Shown here: positions 1-13,558 of the stretch, piece after piece
Numbering within the stretch: the stretch's first letter is position 1
Layout of the letters: every line of letters starts with the position of its first letter
Assembly (NCBI RefSeq): GCF_014534685.1
Contig: NZ_JACVVX010000002.1
Location: 124,001-188,000, forward strand
Length of the DNA stretch: 64,000 nt
From: Oryzicola mucosus
GTDB lineage: Bacteria; Pseudomonadota; Alphaproteobacteria; Rhizobiales; Rhizobiaceae
Reading direction: 5' to 3'
Program-made: the position numbers and the translations under genes
Notes under the pieces: generated by a model
The model's input: the letters and a program-made list of their open reading frames with translations, nothing else
What the model was told of the DNA's origin: nothing
Database searches by the model: none

Positions 1-36
1 CATGACGCCCGAAAGGGCTGCAACGGAGGAAGGACG

Positions 37-4764
<4,728 letters not shown>

Positions 4765-4835
4765 TGACGACGCGGACATCGGCTCCGTCGAGCGAGTTGG
4801 TCTTGGCGTCAGCTTCTGTTTGCTTGCATACGTCG

Positions 4836-4876
4836 TTGAAATCCCGCACCCTGAGGCCTATGCTTTGTCATAGGCC
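4836..4876 (+). promoter_or_regulatory. Promoter and operator-like palindrome ahead of vapB
   Basis: A sigma-70-type promoter can be read as TTGAAA (4836-4841), a 17-base spacer and TATGCT (4859-4864). A perfect inverted repeat, GGCCTATG (4855-4862) and CATAGGCC (4869-4876), overlaps the -10 box. Type II antitoxins commonly repress their own promoter through such a palindrome, so this is a likely VapB/VapBC operator. It would also give gltD a promoter independent of gltB. Inferred from sequence only. Confidence 0.6.
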
Positions 4877-4894
4877 AAGCGATGGAGGCGAGAG

Positions 4895-5164
4895 ATGACG
4901 GCGCCGGTCCAGAAAGAAAGGGAGGTAAGCTTATTCCGCAATGGTCGGAGCCAGGCGGTCCGCATTCCAAAAGAGTTCGAATTCGATGCCGACAGCGTGT
5001 TGATCTCACGGGATGAGGAGGGGACAGTCCATCTTCGTCCAAGGATAAGACGGAAATCGCTTGTAGAGGTTCTCGACTTGCTGAAAGAGGACGGCCCGAT
5101 TGAGGACTTTCCTGGAGACCCGGGTGAGGACGGATTGCTGCCGCTTGACGATATCAAACTGTGA
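4895..5164 (+). CDS. VapB-type antitoxin, AbrB/SpoVT fold
   Basis: Predicted antitoxin of 89 residues. The N-terminal half (about residues 8-50) has the swapped-hairpin AbrB pattern (VSLFRNGRSQAVRIPKEFEF) that binds DNA; the acidic C-terminal tail would wrap the toxin. It is immediately followed by a PIN-domain gene whose GTG start overlaps this stop codon (GTGA), the usual translational coupling of vapBC pairs. A promoter and palindrome sit just upstream, so autoregulation is likely. The odd point is its location, between gltB and gltD. Family assignment is firm; the cognate target is unknown. Confidence 0.88.
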   Translation: MTAPVQKEREVSLFRNGRSQAVRIPKEFEFDADSVLISRDEEGTVHLRPRIRRKSLVEVLDLLKEDGPIEDFPGDPGEDGLLPLDDIKL

Positions 5165-5562
5165 CCCGCTATCTGCTCGATACGAATATCATCTCCGACC
5201 TGTTTCGAAACCCTGGTGGTGCGGTAGACCAGGCTCTGCGGGTTCATGGAGGCGATGAGATCGGCACGAGCCTGATCGTCAAAGGCGAGATATTGTTCGG
5301 TCTGAAGAAAAACAGCAATCTGCGCGGTTTGCGGCAGTTTGAAATGTTTCTTGAGGCGATCGTGGTTTGGTCGCTGGAAGAACCGGTTGAAGACCGCTAC
5401 GCGGCGTTGCGAGTGGAGATGGAACGGCGCGGCGATCAGATAGGGGCAAACCATCTCTGGATAGCGGCTCAGGCTGTGGCTATCGATGCGGTGGTCGTCA
5501 CGGACGACCGGGCTTTCGCACGCTTGCCAGGACTGAAAATAGAGAATTGGTTGCGCGCCTGA
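5161..5562 (+). CDS. VapC-type PIN-domain toxin with altered active site
   Basis: PIN-domain ribonuclease family, 133 residues, normal length. The GTG start at 5161 overlaps the antitoxin stop. PIN domains bind metal through conserved acidic residues. Here Asp7 (LLDTNIIS), Glu43 (KGEILFG) and Asp115/Asp116 (VVTDDRAF) are present, but the third acidic position, usually Asp in a G-x-x-D-L-W-I-A-A block, reads His98 (GANHLWIAA). This could weaken or abolish nuclease activity, although the reading frame is intact. VapC toxins usually cut initiator tRNA or rRNA; the target here cannot be told. The gene ends 24 bases before gltD. Confidence 0.85.
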   Translation: MTRYLLDTNIISDLFRNPGGAVDQALRVHGGDEIGTSLIVKGEILFGLKKNSNLRGLRQFEMFLEAIVVWSLEEPVEDRYAALRVEMERRGDQIGANHLWIAAQAVAIDAVVVTDDRAFARLPGLKIENWLRA

Positions 5563-5586
5563 GAGCGCGAATTGAGTGGAACAGAC

Positions 5587-7041
5587 ATGGGCAAGGTTAC
5601 AGGTTTTCTCGAAATCGACCGGCAGGTGCACAAGTACCAGCCAGCTTCCGACCGCATCCGGCATTTCCGTGAATTCACGCTGCCGATGTCGGACAAAGAG
5701 GTCGAGAAACAGGCCGCGCGCTGCATGGATTGCGGCATCCCATTCTGCCACGGACCGACCGGCTGCCCGGTGCACAACCAGATCCCTGACTGGAACGACC
5801 TCGTCTACAATGGCGATTGGGACAATGCGATCCGCAACCTGCATTCGACCAACAACTTCCCGGAATTCACCGGCCGCATCTGCCCGGCGCCCTGCGAGGA
5901 AGCTTGCACCCTGAATCTCGAGGACATTCCCGTCGCGATCAAGACGGTCGAACAGGCGATTTCCGACAAGGCCTACGAGCTGGGCCATATCAGGCCCTAT
6001 CCGGCTGAGCACAAGACCGGCAAGCGTGTCGCCATCATCGGCTCCGGTCCGGCCGGCATGGCCGCCGCCCAGCAGCTCGGCCGCGTCGGCCATGAGGTGC
6101 ATGTCTATGAACGCGAAAGCAAGGCCGGCGGCCTGCTGCGCTTCGGCATCCCCGACTTCAAGATGGAGAAGCACTATATCGACCGCCGCGTCGAACAGAT
6201 GAAGGGCGAGGGCGTGACCTTCCACTACGGCGTCAATGTTGGCGTCGACAAGAAGGTTTCGGAACTGCTGGCCGACTATGACGCCGTGCTCTATTGCGGC
6301 GGTTCGGAAACGCCGCGTCCCGCCGGCATTCCGGGTACGGAGTTCGAAGGCGTGTTCGATGCCATGCCGTATCTGGTGCAGCAGAACAAGCGCGTCGGCG
6401 GCGAGGACATCCAGTCGGTCGCATGGAAGCAGGAGCCGATCCTGGCCGGCGGCAAGCATGTCGTCGTGGTTGGCGGCGGCGATACGGCGTCCGATTGTGT
6501 CGGTACGGCATTCCGTCAGGGCGCTGTGCGCGTCACCCAGCTCGACATTCGCCCGCAGCCACCGGAAAAGGAAGACAAGCTCGCGGTCTGGCCCTATTGG
6601 GCGACCAAGATGCGTACGTCTTCCTCGCAGGCGGAAGGCGCTCAGCGCGAGTTTCAGGTCGCTACGCTGGAGTTCATTGGCGAAGAAGGCCAGCTGACCG
6701 GCGTGAAATGCTGCGAAGTGGATGAGAAGCGCCAGCCCATCGCCGGCAGCGAATTCGTCATCCGCGCCGATCTCGCCTTCATCGCCATCGGCTTTTCCGG
6801 GCCGATGACCAACAGCGTGCTGAAGGAAATGGGCGAAAGCCTTAAGGTGACCACCGATGCGCGCCGCTCGTCCAACGTCGCGGCCAACGACCGCGACTAC
6901 AAGACGACCGTCGACAAGTTCTACACCGCCGGCGACGTTCGCCGCGGGCAGTCGCTCGTGGTCTGGGCGATCCGCGAAGGTCGCCAGGCCGCGCGGTCCA
7001 TCGACGAAGCGTTGATGGGCAAGTCGGTTCTACCGCGCTGA
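5587..7041 (+). CDS. gltD: Glutamate synthase small subunit
   Basis: Oxidises NADPH through FAD and two [4Fe-4S] clusters and passes electrons to GltB. 484 residues from the ATG at 5587; an in-frame TTG 15 bases upstream is possible but the family protein usually begins near MGKVTGF. Cysteines at 46, 49, 54, 60 and 99, 103, 107 match the cluster ligands. Two Rossmann motifs follow: GSGPAGMAAA for FAD and GGGDTASDC for NADPH. Because vapBC separates it from gltB, transcription may come partly from the vapB promoter. A good Rho-independent terminator follows. Confidence 0.97.
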   Translation: MGKVTGFLEIDRQVHKYQPASDRIRHFREFTLPMSDKEVEKQAARCMDCGIPFCHGPTGCPVHNQIPDWNDLVYNGDWDNAIRNLHSTNNFPEFTGRICPAPCEEACTLNLEDIPVAIKTVEQAISDKAYELGHIRPYPAEHKTGKRVAIIGSGPAGMAAAQQLGRVGHEVHVYERESKAGGLLRFGIPDFKMEKHYIDRRVEQMKGEGVTFHYGVNVGVDKKVSELLADYDAVLYCGGSETPRPAGIPGTEFEGVFDAMPYLVQQNKRVGGEDIQSVAWKQEPILAGGKHVVVVGGGDTASDCVGTAFRQGAVRVTQLDIRPQPPEKEDKLAVWPYWATKMRTSSSQAEGAQREFQVATLEFIGEEGQLTGVKCCEVDEKRQPIAGSEFVIRADLAFIAIGFSGPMTNSVLKEMGESLKVTTDARRSSNVAANDRDYKTTVDKFYTAGDVRRGQSLVVWAIREGRQAARSIDEALMGKSVLPR

Positions 7042-7064
7042 TCGAAGACTGATCGCGCCGTGAC

Positions 7065-7084
7065 AAGCGCCTCCGGGCGCTTTT
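7065..7084 (+). terminator. Rho-independent terminator after gltD
   Basis: AAGCGCC (7065-7071), loop TCCG, GGCGCTT (7076-7082), continuing into a T run to 7084. It lies 24 bases after the gltD stop and before the convergent SGNH gene. Confidence 0.8.
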
Positions 7085-7100
7085 CAATCGATGCCAGGTT

Positions 7101-8345
7101 TCAGCGTTTGATGGCGCTGGTCGTCGCCCCGTCGGCGGATTGGGTGATACGGCGCTGTGGCACCCATTTGAAATCGTCCGCTCTGCCAGGAGTCGGTTCC
7201 GGCGCGATGCCCAGGACCTGTAGTTTCTCGCTCGGCGTGCGCGGTTCCTGCTTCGGTCCCGCTTGGGCGCCAAGCAGTTCGGTCGACCCATCCAACTCCG
7301 GATCGTTCAGCGAAATCGGCATGGTGCGGTCGATATCGGTAGGCAAGGTGAGGGCGCCAGGCGCTGCGCCGGGCAGTCCGGCGACAGGCGCTTCTCCGGC
7401 CAAGGACAGGCCGAGCAGCTTGTTCAACGGCTTCTCGGCATAGAAAGCCATCTTGCGCTTGCCCTGGCGGGTCATGTTGATGCCGTCATCCGAGCGAAGC
7501 CGCACCGGCTGGCCGTTGATGTCGGGACCGGTGGTGACGAAGGCACCGTTCTGGTCGGTGAAACCATCCCAGATATCGACGAACTCGATGCCGGACTTGG
7601 ACGCGACCGTGCGGTAGATGTCGTTGAGCGCCACCATGTCCGCGGTCATCTTCGAGGCCTTGAACGATGGCATGCCGACCCAAAGGGCAGGCACCTTGCT
7701 GTCGGTGACGATCTTGGCGAGCTGCGCCGCTCGCCTCGTATATTCGGTGTCCCATGCATCCGACATGGGTGCGGCGCGTTCGCTGCCCACCTTCAGCTGC
7801 TGGCGGTCGTTGGAGCCGAGCATGACCAGAACGGCGGCGGGTTTTTGCTCTTCGATGATCTTGCCGAGTTGGCCAGGCCAGTCGAAATAGTCGTCGCGAA
7901 CGAGGCCAGAGGATCCGTTGCTGCGGTCTACGACGCGTATGCCAGCGTTTTCTGCAAAGACCGTCGACAGGCCTTCGGCCAGACCGCCGCCCAGAAAATC
8001 GCCGACCACCAGGATGACGCGGGCGTCCTCCTTTTTTTCGGCGACGACGACTTCCGGTTCCGGCGGTTTGCGTGGGGTCGCCACGGCTTTGCTGCGCCTC
8101 ACCGGGGCAGATCTTACACCGGGTTGGACGATGATGGGCGGTCGGGAGTAACGGCGTTCAGGTTCCGGAGGTGGCGCTGGAGCGAAAAGTTCGCGGAAAA
8201 AACCGCGGCGCAGGACACCTTCCTGCGCCGTCGCCGAAACGGATGTGGAGAGGATTGCGCCCGGCACGAGCAGTGCCGAGAGCAGAATCAGTTTCGCCGC
8301 GCGCAAAGGCCTTTTATGCAGTGATGATCCTTGGGCGCGACGCAT
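7101..8345 (-). CDS. SGNH/GDSL-like (DUF459) exported protein lacking catalytic Ser and His
   Basis: 414 residues. Residues about 15-40 form a signal peptide (hydrophobic run ending SATAQ), then a Pro/Arg-rich stretch to about 105, then an SGNH-hydrolase-like domain of the DUF459 type. Block I reads VGDFLGGGL, with Phe117 where the nucleophilic Ser of GDS normally sits. Block III is LGSND (177-180). Block V reads DDGIN with Asn290 where the catalytic His is expected. It therefore resembles a non-catalytic SGNH fold, perhaps a cell-wall or polysaccharide-binding partner. It starts 9 bases after the MltB-like transglycosylase gene, so the two are probably one operon. Confidence 0.8.
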   Translation of the reverse strand: MRRAQGSSLHKRPLRAAKLILLSALLVPGAILSTSVSATAQEGVLRRGFFRELFAPAPPPEPERRYSRPPIIVQPGVRSAPVRRSKAVATPRKPPEPEVVVAEKKEDARVILVVGDFLGGGLAEGLSTVFAENAGIRVVDRSNGSSGLVRDDYFDWPGQLGKIIEEQKPAAVLVMLGSNDRQQLKVGSERAAPMSDAWDTEYTRRAAQLAKIVTDSKVPALWVGMPSFKASKMTADMVALNDIYRTVASKSGIEFVDIWDGFTDQNGAFVTTGPDINGQPVRLRSDDGINMTRQGKRKMAFYAEKPLNKLLGLSLAGEAPVAGLPGAAPGALTLPTDIDRTMPISLNDPELDGSTELLGAQAGPKQEPRTPSEKLQVLGIAPEPTPGRADDFKWVPQRRITQSADGATTSAIKR

Positions 8346-8354
8346 GAAAACTCT

Positions 8355-9581
8355 TTACTGGCCTCTCAGCCTCTTCAACACTTCCAGGCTCGGATGGCCG
8401 TCCGGGTCCAGGCCGGCCTTCGACTGGAACGACATGATCGCCGAACGCGAGCCCTGGCCGATCTTTCCGTCGAACTTCCCATCATAATAGCCGTATTGTG
8501 ACAGGCGCTGCTGCAATTCCTGTTTCTCGGTGAAGGACAGCTTGGTGAAAGGCCGGTTCCAGTCCTGAACCATGCCGCTGTATCCGGCGATTTGGTCGGC
8601 AAGAAGGCCGACGGCCAACGCATAGCGATCGGAGTTGTTGTAGCGCTTGATGACGAAGAAGTTCTTGGTCATCAGGAAAGCCGGGCCGCTGCGGCCGTCG
8701 GGCACTTTCAGCTCGGCATTCATGCCGCCGTTCGGAAAGGCCTTGCCGTTTGCGCGGGTCACCCCGGCGGAAGCCCATTTGGAGATCGACATCGATCCGC
8801 TGGGGAATTTACCACCGGCGGGAAGGCGTACTTCGTAGCCCCAGGTCTGGCCACCCTGCCAGCCGTTCTTGGCCAGCAGATTGGCCGCAGTCGCCAACGC
8901 GTCGGGAATCGAGGTCCAGATGTCGCGACGTCCATCGCCATCGGCGTCCACCGCATAGGCCTGGTAGCTGGTCGGGATGAACTGGGTATGACCCATGGCA
9001 CCCGCCCATGAGCCGGTGAGATGACTTTCGTCGATGTCGCCACGCTGCAGGATCTTGAGGGCTGCGATCAACTGGGTGCGCGCGAATTTGGCGCGCTTCT
9101 GGTCGCCATAGGCCAGCGTCGCCAAAGAGCGCACGACATTGCGCATCACCTGATCGTTCTTGAGGATTTCGCCGTAATTGGACTCCATCGACCAGATCGC
9201 AAGAAGGATGTGGCGGTCGACGCCGAACCGGGCTTCGATCCGGTCGAGCCAAGGCTTCCACTTGCGCGCCATCTCGCGGCCGACGGTGATGGATTGCTCA
9301 TGCACCCGGTTGTCGAAATAGTCCCAGACCGGAGCGGTGAATTCCGGCTGATAGCGTGCCTTTTCCAGCACTTCCGGGTCGGCGGATGTCACGCCGCGGA
9401 AGGCGCGATCATAAGTCGAGCCGGATATGCCGCTTTGCGCAGCTACAGACCGAAAACTCGCCACCCAGCGCTGGAAACCCGCGTCCGCCATGGCCTGGCC
9501 GGCGGGCAGCAGCAGGGAAAGCGAAAGGCCTGCAACCACTGCGGCGCTTTTCAGGCGTCGTAGAACCTGGTTGACGGACAT
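8355..9581 (-). CDS. Lytic murein transglycosylase, MltB family, with peptidoglycan-binding domain
   Basis: Cleaves the MurNAc-GlcNAc bond of peptidoglycan in the periplasm with formation of anhydro-MurNAc. 408 residues from the second ATG of an ATGATG pair, placed 6 bases after GGAGG. A signal peptide ends near AMADAG; the SLT_2/MltB domain carries the catalytic Glu133 in IWSMESNYG; a C-terminal PG_binding_1 domain covers about residues 345-405. A longer in-frame ORF reaches 9713 but its extra residues have no signal or family match. Probably co-transcribed with the downstream SGNH-like gene. Confidence 0.93.
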   Translation of the reverse strand: MSVNQVLRRLKSAAVVAGLSLSLLLPAGQAMADAGFQRWVASFRSVAAQSGISGSTYDRAFRGVTSADPEVLEKARYQPEFTAPVWDYFDNRVHEQSITVGREMARKWKPWLDRIEARFGVDRHILLAIWSMESNYGEILKNDQVMRNVVRSLATLAYGDQKRAKFARTQLIAALKILQRGDIDESHLTGSWAGAMGHTQFIPTSYQAYAVDADGDGRRDIWTSIPDALATAANLLAKNGWQGGQTWGYEVRLPAGGKFPSGSMSISKWASAGVTRANGKAFPNGGMNAELKVPDGRSGPAFLMTKNFFVIKRYNNSDRYALAVGLLADQIAGYSGMVQDWNRPFTKLSFTEKQELQQRLSQYGYYDGKFDGKIGQGSRSAIMSFQSKAGLDPDGHPSLEVLKRLRGQ

Positions 9582-9785
9582 CATTTTCCTCCTTGCAGAA
9601 TTTAGGAAGATCAATCTTCGCCCATGCGGGTTAGCAATAGGTTTACCATAGCTTCCAGAGGAACCAAAAATGCTCAATTGGCTTGTCGTCATGTACACAA
9701 AAGCGTTACCCATTTAGCATTCATCAACATCGGCATGAAACTATAACGCGCCAGAACAGGCCCATAAGAAACGGATATCGGCACA

Positions 9786-10691
9786 ATGAAAAAAGTTCGG
9801 AAAGCGGTTTTCCCGGTGGCGGGCCTCGGCACCAGATTTCTGCCGGCCACAAAGGCTGTTCCCAAGGAAATGCTGACTGTCGTCGACCGCCCGGTGATCC
9901 AGTATGTCGTGGACGAAGCCCGCGAGGCCGGCATCGAGCACTTCATTTTCGTGACCGGCCGCAACAAGGCGGTGATCGAGGATCATTTCGACGTCCAGTT
10001 CGAGCTTTACGACACGCTTGCCCAGCGCGGCAAGGATGAGGTTCTGGCGAAGCTGCAGCGCCTTCAGCCTGCACCGGGACAGACCAGCTTTACCCGCCAG
10101 CAGGTGCCGATGGGCCTGGGTCACGCCGTATGGTGCGCGCGCGAGATCGTCGGCGACGAACCGTTCGCGCTGCTCTTGCCGGATATGATCATGCAGTCGG
10201 AGAAGAGCTGCATGAAGGAGATGGTCGATCTCTACAACGAGGCCGGCGGCAACATCATCGCCGTGCAGGAATGCGATCCAGCCGAGACCCACAAATACGG
10301 CATCGTCGGCCGCGGCAAGGACGTGCACAACGGCTTCGAGCTGACCGAGATGGTGGAAAAGCCGAAGCAGGGCACTGCCCCGTCCAACCTGTTCATCAAC
10401 GGCCGCTACATCCTGCAGCCGGAAATCTTCGAAGTGCTGTCGACGCAGGAACGCGGCGCCGGCAATGAAATCCAGCTGACCGATGCGATGCTGAAGCTGA
10501 AGAACAACCAGGACTTCTACGGCTACCACTACCAGGGCAAGACCTTCGACTGCGGATCGCCCGAGGGCTTCGTCGAAGCAAACGTGGCCTTCGCGTTGGG
10601 CCGGGCCGACTTGCACGACCGCATGTCCGAGACGATCGGCAGTCTTCTGAAAGAGACCACCCCGATCGAGCGCCGCAAAGTCGCGCGCTGA
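9786..10691 (+). CDS. galU: UTP-glucose-1-phosphate uridylyltransferase
   Basis: Makes UDP-glucose from UTP and glucose-1-phosphate for exopolysaccharide, glycolipid and galactose metabolism. 301 residues, normal length. The N-terminal nucleotide-binding signature [19 protein letters not shown] is present at about residues 11-30, and the family motifs VEKP (about 182) and DCGSPEGF (about 258) follow. Stands alone on this strand, divergent from the transglycosylase, with its own terminator. Confidence 0.97.
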   Translation: MKKVRKAVFPVAGLGTRFLPATKAVPKEMLTVVDRPVIQYVVDEAREAGIEHFIFVTGRNKAVIEDHFDVQFELYDTLAQRGKDEVLAKLQRLQPAPGQTSFTRQQVPMGLGHAVWCAREIVGDEPFALLLPDMIMQSEKSCMKEMVDLYNEAGGNIIAVQECDPAETHKYGIVGRGKDVHNGFELTEMVEKPKQGTAPSNLFINGRYILQPEIFEVLSTQERGAGNEIQLTDAMLKLKNNQDFYGYHYQGKTFDCGSPEGFVEANVAFALGRADLHDRMSETIGSLLKETTPIERRKVAR

Positions 10692-10708
10692 CTCATATAG
10701 GACGTGAC

Positions 10709-10743
10709 AAGAGGCGGAGGCTGCGAGGCCTTCGCCTCTTTTT
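10709..10743 (+). terminator. Terminator after galU
   Basis: AAGAGGCG (10709-10716) pairs with CGCCTCTT (10733-10740), an inner AGG/CCT extends the stem, and the T run continues to 10743. It lies between convergent galU and the beta-barrel gene and could serve both strands. Confidence 0.75.
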
Positions 10744-10760
10744 ATGTCGATATATCCGCC

Positions 10761-12404
10761 TCAGCGGCGAACCGTAACGCCCAGGAAAGCGCTGGTCGCG
10801 TCATAGTCGCGACCTTCCATGGTGCTTTTCAGAGTCTCATAGGCGAGACGCCCGGTAAGCCCGGCGTAGCGGTTGATCCACCATGTGGCGCTGGCTTCGG
10901 CCGTGAAGGTTTCGTCGTGGTCGTCGCTGCCGACGTAGTCGCGCCAGGCATAGCCCAGGGCGGCTGTGGTGGTGATGTTGCGGCGCAGTTCATGGGTAAC
11001 GGCCAGGCGGCTTTCATAAAGCACCGAACCGCTTTCGCCAGCGCTGGTAGCGGCCTCGGCACGCGTCGCCCCGCTGAGCCTGACATCCCAGCCGCGCCGG
11101 GGCGACCAGTTTATCGCGCCGTCGACGGTGAAGGCGGATACCGGATCGAGCCGGTCGTCGTCGAACTTTTCGCGCAGCCAGCCCAGGGCAAGCTCGCCGG
11201 TCAGTTTCTCGCGGAGGTCTACCGCGATGCCGGCGCGCGCGGCGAAGATATCGGCGGAACGCTGGTACCCGGCTGAATCGATACGATTGTCATATGTCTT
11301 CCGGCCGGCCTGGATCTCGGCAAAGGGAATGAGCGCAGGCGACAGCTCATAGCCGCCGCGCAATGTTGCCGACAGGGTGGTACTGTTGCGGTCTTCCTGC
11401 GAAATCCGGTCGCCATTGGACAGTTCGGCGTCCTCGAACGTGTCGCGCTCGACATCGCCGACAAGCCGCAGCCGCAGCTTGCCGATATCCTTGTGAAGAC
11501 CGGCGCTGCCGGTGACGATGTGCCGAAGCGGCCGTGAGACTGTTCCCTCGACGATGTTCGGAGAATTCGCCGATTCAGGCCGCACCTCATAACTGAAGCG
11601 CCCGATGCCCGTCAGGTCGCGACCCAGATCCAGATCGAGTCCGGCATCGAGGCCGCCGAGATTTTCATCGAGGTCCTGGCCGGAAATCGAACGGCGGGCG
11701 GTGGCGTAGGCGTTTACCCGTGCGGAGTGTCGCGACCAATCCGACTCGGCATTGAGCCGGATGGTCGTCTCGGAGATCGTCGCCGATCTGCCGGTTGCCG
11801 ACGAATCGGCGTTGGTCGTGCCGCGCAGCCCCTGCTCTACGCTGGGCCGGAGAATGAAGGAGCCGGCCCTGATGCCTTCCGCCGCATAGGGCTCGGCCAC
11901 GGCGGTGCGGGGCCGAACCTGCACGGCAGGCTGGCGTGTTGCCGCCTCCGCGCGCCCGAAACCGGGATCGGTTTCCACCGCGGGCTGCCGAACGCCGCCT
12001 GTCGCGGTATCGTCCAGGGGAGCGCGCGCCGCCGGGACATCCTCTTCCTCGGCCTCCGCCGCATCTTGGTCTCCGCCGTCCAAGGGGGCGGTTTCGGCGT
12101 CCTCGTCGGACCCGAGAGGATTTTCCGATATGCCCGTCCTGTTGACGCCGCGAACCTCATCCGCGGGCTGGGCGGGTTGGAGCGCGCTGTCTGGATAGAG
12201 CTGGTTTTGCAGCATCTGCCGGTCGCGTTCCAGCAGATATTGGCTGGTGGCGTTTTCGTCGACTTCCCCGCGCAACGGCGGCAGGTCCTGCGCGGCAGCC
12301 GGCGTCGCCAGCAAGGCGACGACGCTCACTGTTGCCAGCAAGACGTAAATCGCCCTTCCGGGGGCGCGGGACCGTCTATGTCTTCTCGCCGTCATGCTCA
12401 CCAT
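10761..12404 (-). CDS. Outer-membrane beta-barrel protein (putative porin-2 type)
   Basis: 547 residues. An Arg-rich N terminus and hydrophobic segment ending TPAAAQD form a signal peptide (about 1-39). Residues about 40-165 are acidic, low-complexity and Pro/Ala-rich. From about 170 to the end, alternating polar and aromatic strands (for example TVSRPLRHIVTG, ATWWINRYAGLTG) look like an outer-membrane barrel of the BBP2_2 family. The last residues are VTVRR rather than the classic terminal Phe. The start may instead be the ATG at 12395. No specific substrate can be assigned. Confidence 0.75.
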   Translation of the reverse strand: MVSMTARRHRRSRAPGRAIYVLLATVSVVALLATPAAAQDLPPLRGEVDENATSQYLLERDRQMLQNQLYPDSALQPAQPADEVRGVNRTGISENPLGSDEDAETAPLDGGDQDAAEAEEEDVPAARAPLDDTATGGVRQPAVETDPGFGRAEAATRQPAVQVRPRTAVAEPYAAEGIRAGSFILRPSVEQGLRGTTNADSSATGRSATISETTIRLNAESDWSRHSARVNAYATARRSISGQDLDENLGGLDAGLDLDLGRDLTGIGRFSYEVRPESANSPNIVEGTVSRPLRHIVTGSAGLHKDIGKLRLRLVGDVERDTFEDAELSNGDRISQEDRNSTTLSATLRGGYELSPALIPFAEIQAGRKTYDNRIDSAGYQRSADIFAARAGIAVDLREKLTGELALGWLREKFDDDRLDPVSAFTVDGAINWSPRRGWDVRLSGATRAEAATSAGESGSVLYESRLAVTHELRRNITTTAALGYAWRDYVGSDDHDETFTAEASATWWINRYAGLTGRLAYETLKSTMEGRDYDATSAFLGVTVRR

Positions 12405-12539
12405 AGCCTCGGCGCAAGCGCGCCATGCTTACCAAGCGGTAAACAGGTTTGGTTAACGGGGGGTTTAAGCAGCCTGCGACGGCCATGCCTTGCCAACGAA
12501 ATCATGGACAGAAGCGGTTGGACGCGCTAACGCACGGCC

Positions 12540-13538
12540 ATGCATCCAGGCTCTTTGAAGAAGACCATCGACCGCGAAGCCGTCATCGCCTCGGCGCTCA
12601 AAACCGTGGAGACCGAGCGTGCGGGATTGACCGCTCTGGCCGGTGCGCTCGAAAGCGGGCTGGCATCGGCTTTTGCCGATGCGGTGGCGTTGCTCGCAAC
12701 CATCAAGGGCCGCACCATCGTGACCGGTGTCGGCAAAAGCGGTCATATCGGCTCGAAGGTCGCTGCAACGCTCGCCTCCACCGGAACGCCGGCCTTCTTC
12801 GTGCATCCTGCCGAGGCCATTCACGGCGATCTCGGCATGATCGCACATGACGACGCTATCGTGGCGTTGTCATGGTCCGGCGAGACCGCCGAGCTTAAGG
12901 GCATCGTCGCTTATTCGCGGCGGTTTTCTATTCCTTTGATCGCAGTCACCTCAGGCGAGACTTCGGCGCTGGCGCGTCGGGCCGATGTGGTTCTCCTTCT
13001 GCCCAAGGCGGCTGAAGCCTGTCCGCACGGTTTGGCGCCGACCACATCGACGCTGCTGCAACTGGTCGCTGGCGATGCGCTGGCGATCGCGCTTCTGGAA
13101 GCACGCGGGTTCACCGCGGATCATTTCCGCACCTTCCATCCCGGCGGCCAATTGGGCGCAAGCCTGACGCCGGTGGGCGAACTGATGCATATCGGCGACG
13201 AACTGCCGATCTGTTCACTCGGCACCAAGATGCCGGCGGCGGCGAAGGAACTGTCGCTGAAGCGTTTCGGCTGCGTCTGTGTGGTGGGGGCTGACGGAAG
13301 ACTCGAGGGCATCATCACCGATGGCGATCTCGCCCGCAACATGGACCGCAACCTCGCCGAAACCGTCGTCGACGAGATCATGACCCGCAATCCCAAGACC
13401 GTTCCGCCTGATATGCTGGCCGGAACCGCGATTGCGATGCTGAACGACCACAACATCAGCGCGCTGGTCGTGGTCGAAAGCGGGAAGCCGGTCGGGCTGG
13501 TTCACTTCCACGACCTGCTGCGGGTCGGCGCAGCGTAA
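12540..13538 (+). CDS. kdsD: Arabinose-5-phosphate isomerase, KpsF/GutQ family
   Basis: Interconverts ribulose-5-phosphate and arabinose-5-phosphate, the first step to Kdo for lipopolysaccharide. 332 residues, typical. The SIS domain spans about 40-180, with TGVGKSGHIG and SWSGETAEL motifs. Two CBS domains follow (about 215-270 and 280-330; for example EGIITDGDLARNM and GLVHFHDLLRVG). Convergent with nfeD, with only a 20-base gap. The enzyme could also be the GutQ paralogue, but without a sorbitol operon the Kdo role is more likely. Confidence 0.92.
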   Translation: MHPGSLKKTIDREAVIASALKTVETERAGLTALAGALESGLASAFADAVALLATIKGRTIVTGVGKSGHIGSKVAATLASTGTPAFFVHPAEAIHGDLGMIAHDDAIVALSWSGETAELKGIVAYSRRFSIPLIAVTSGETSALARRADVVLLLPKAAEACPHGLAPTTSTLLQLVAGDALAIALLEARGFTADHFRTFHPGGQLGASLTPVGELMHIGDELPICSLGTKMPAAAKELSLKRFGCVCVVGADGRLEGIITDGDLARNMDRNLAETVVDEIMTRNPKTVPPDMLAGTAIAMLNDHNISALVVVESGKPVGLVHFHDLLRVGAA

Positions 13539-13558
13539 TTAACAAGCGTCTGCCCGAA

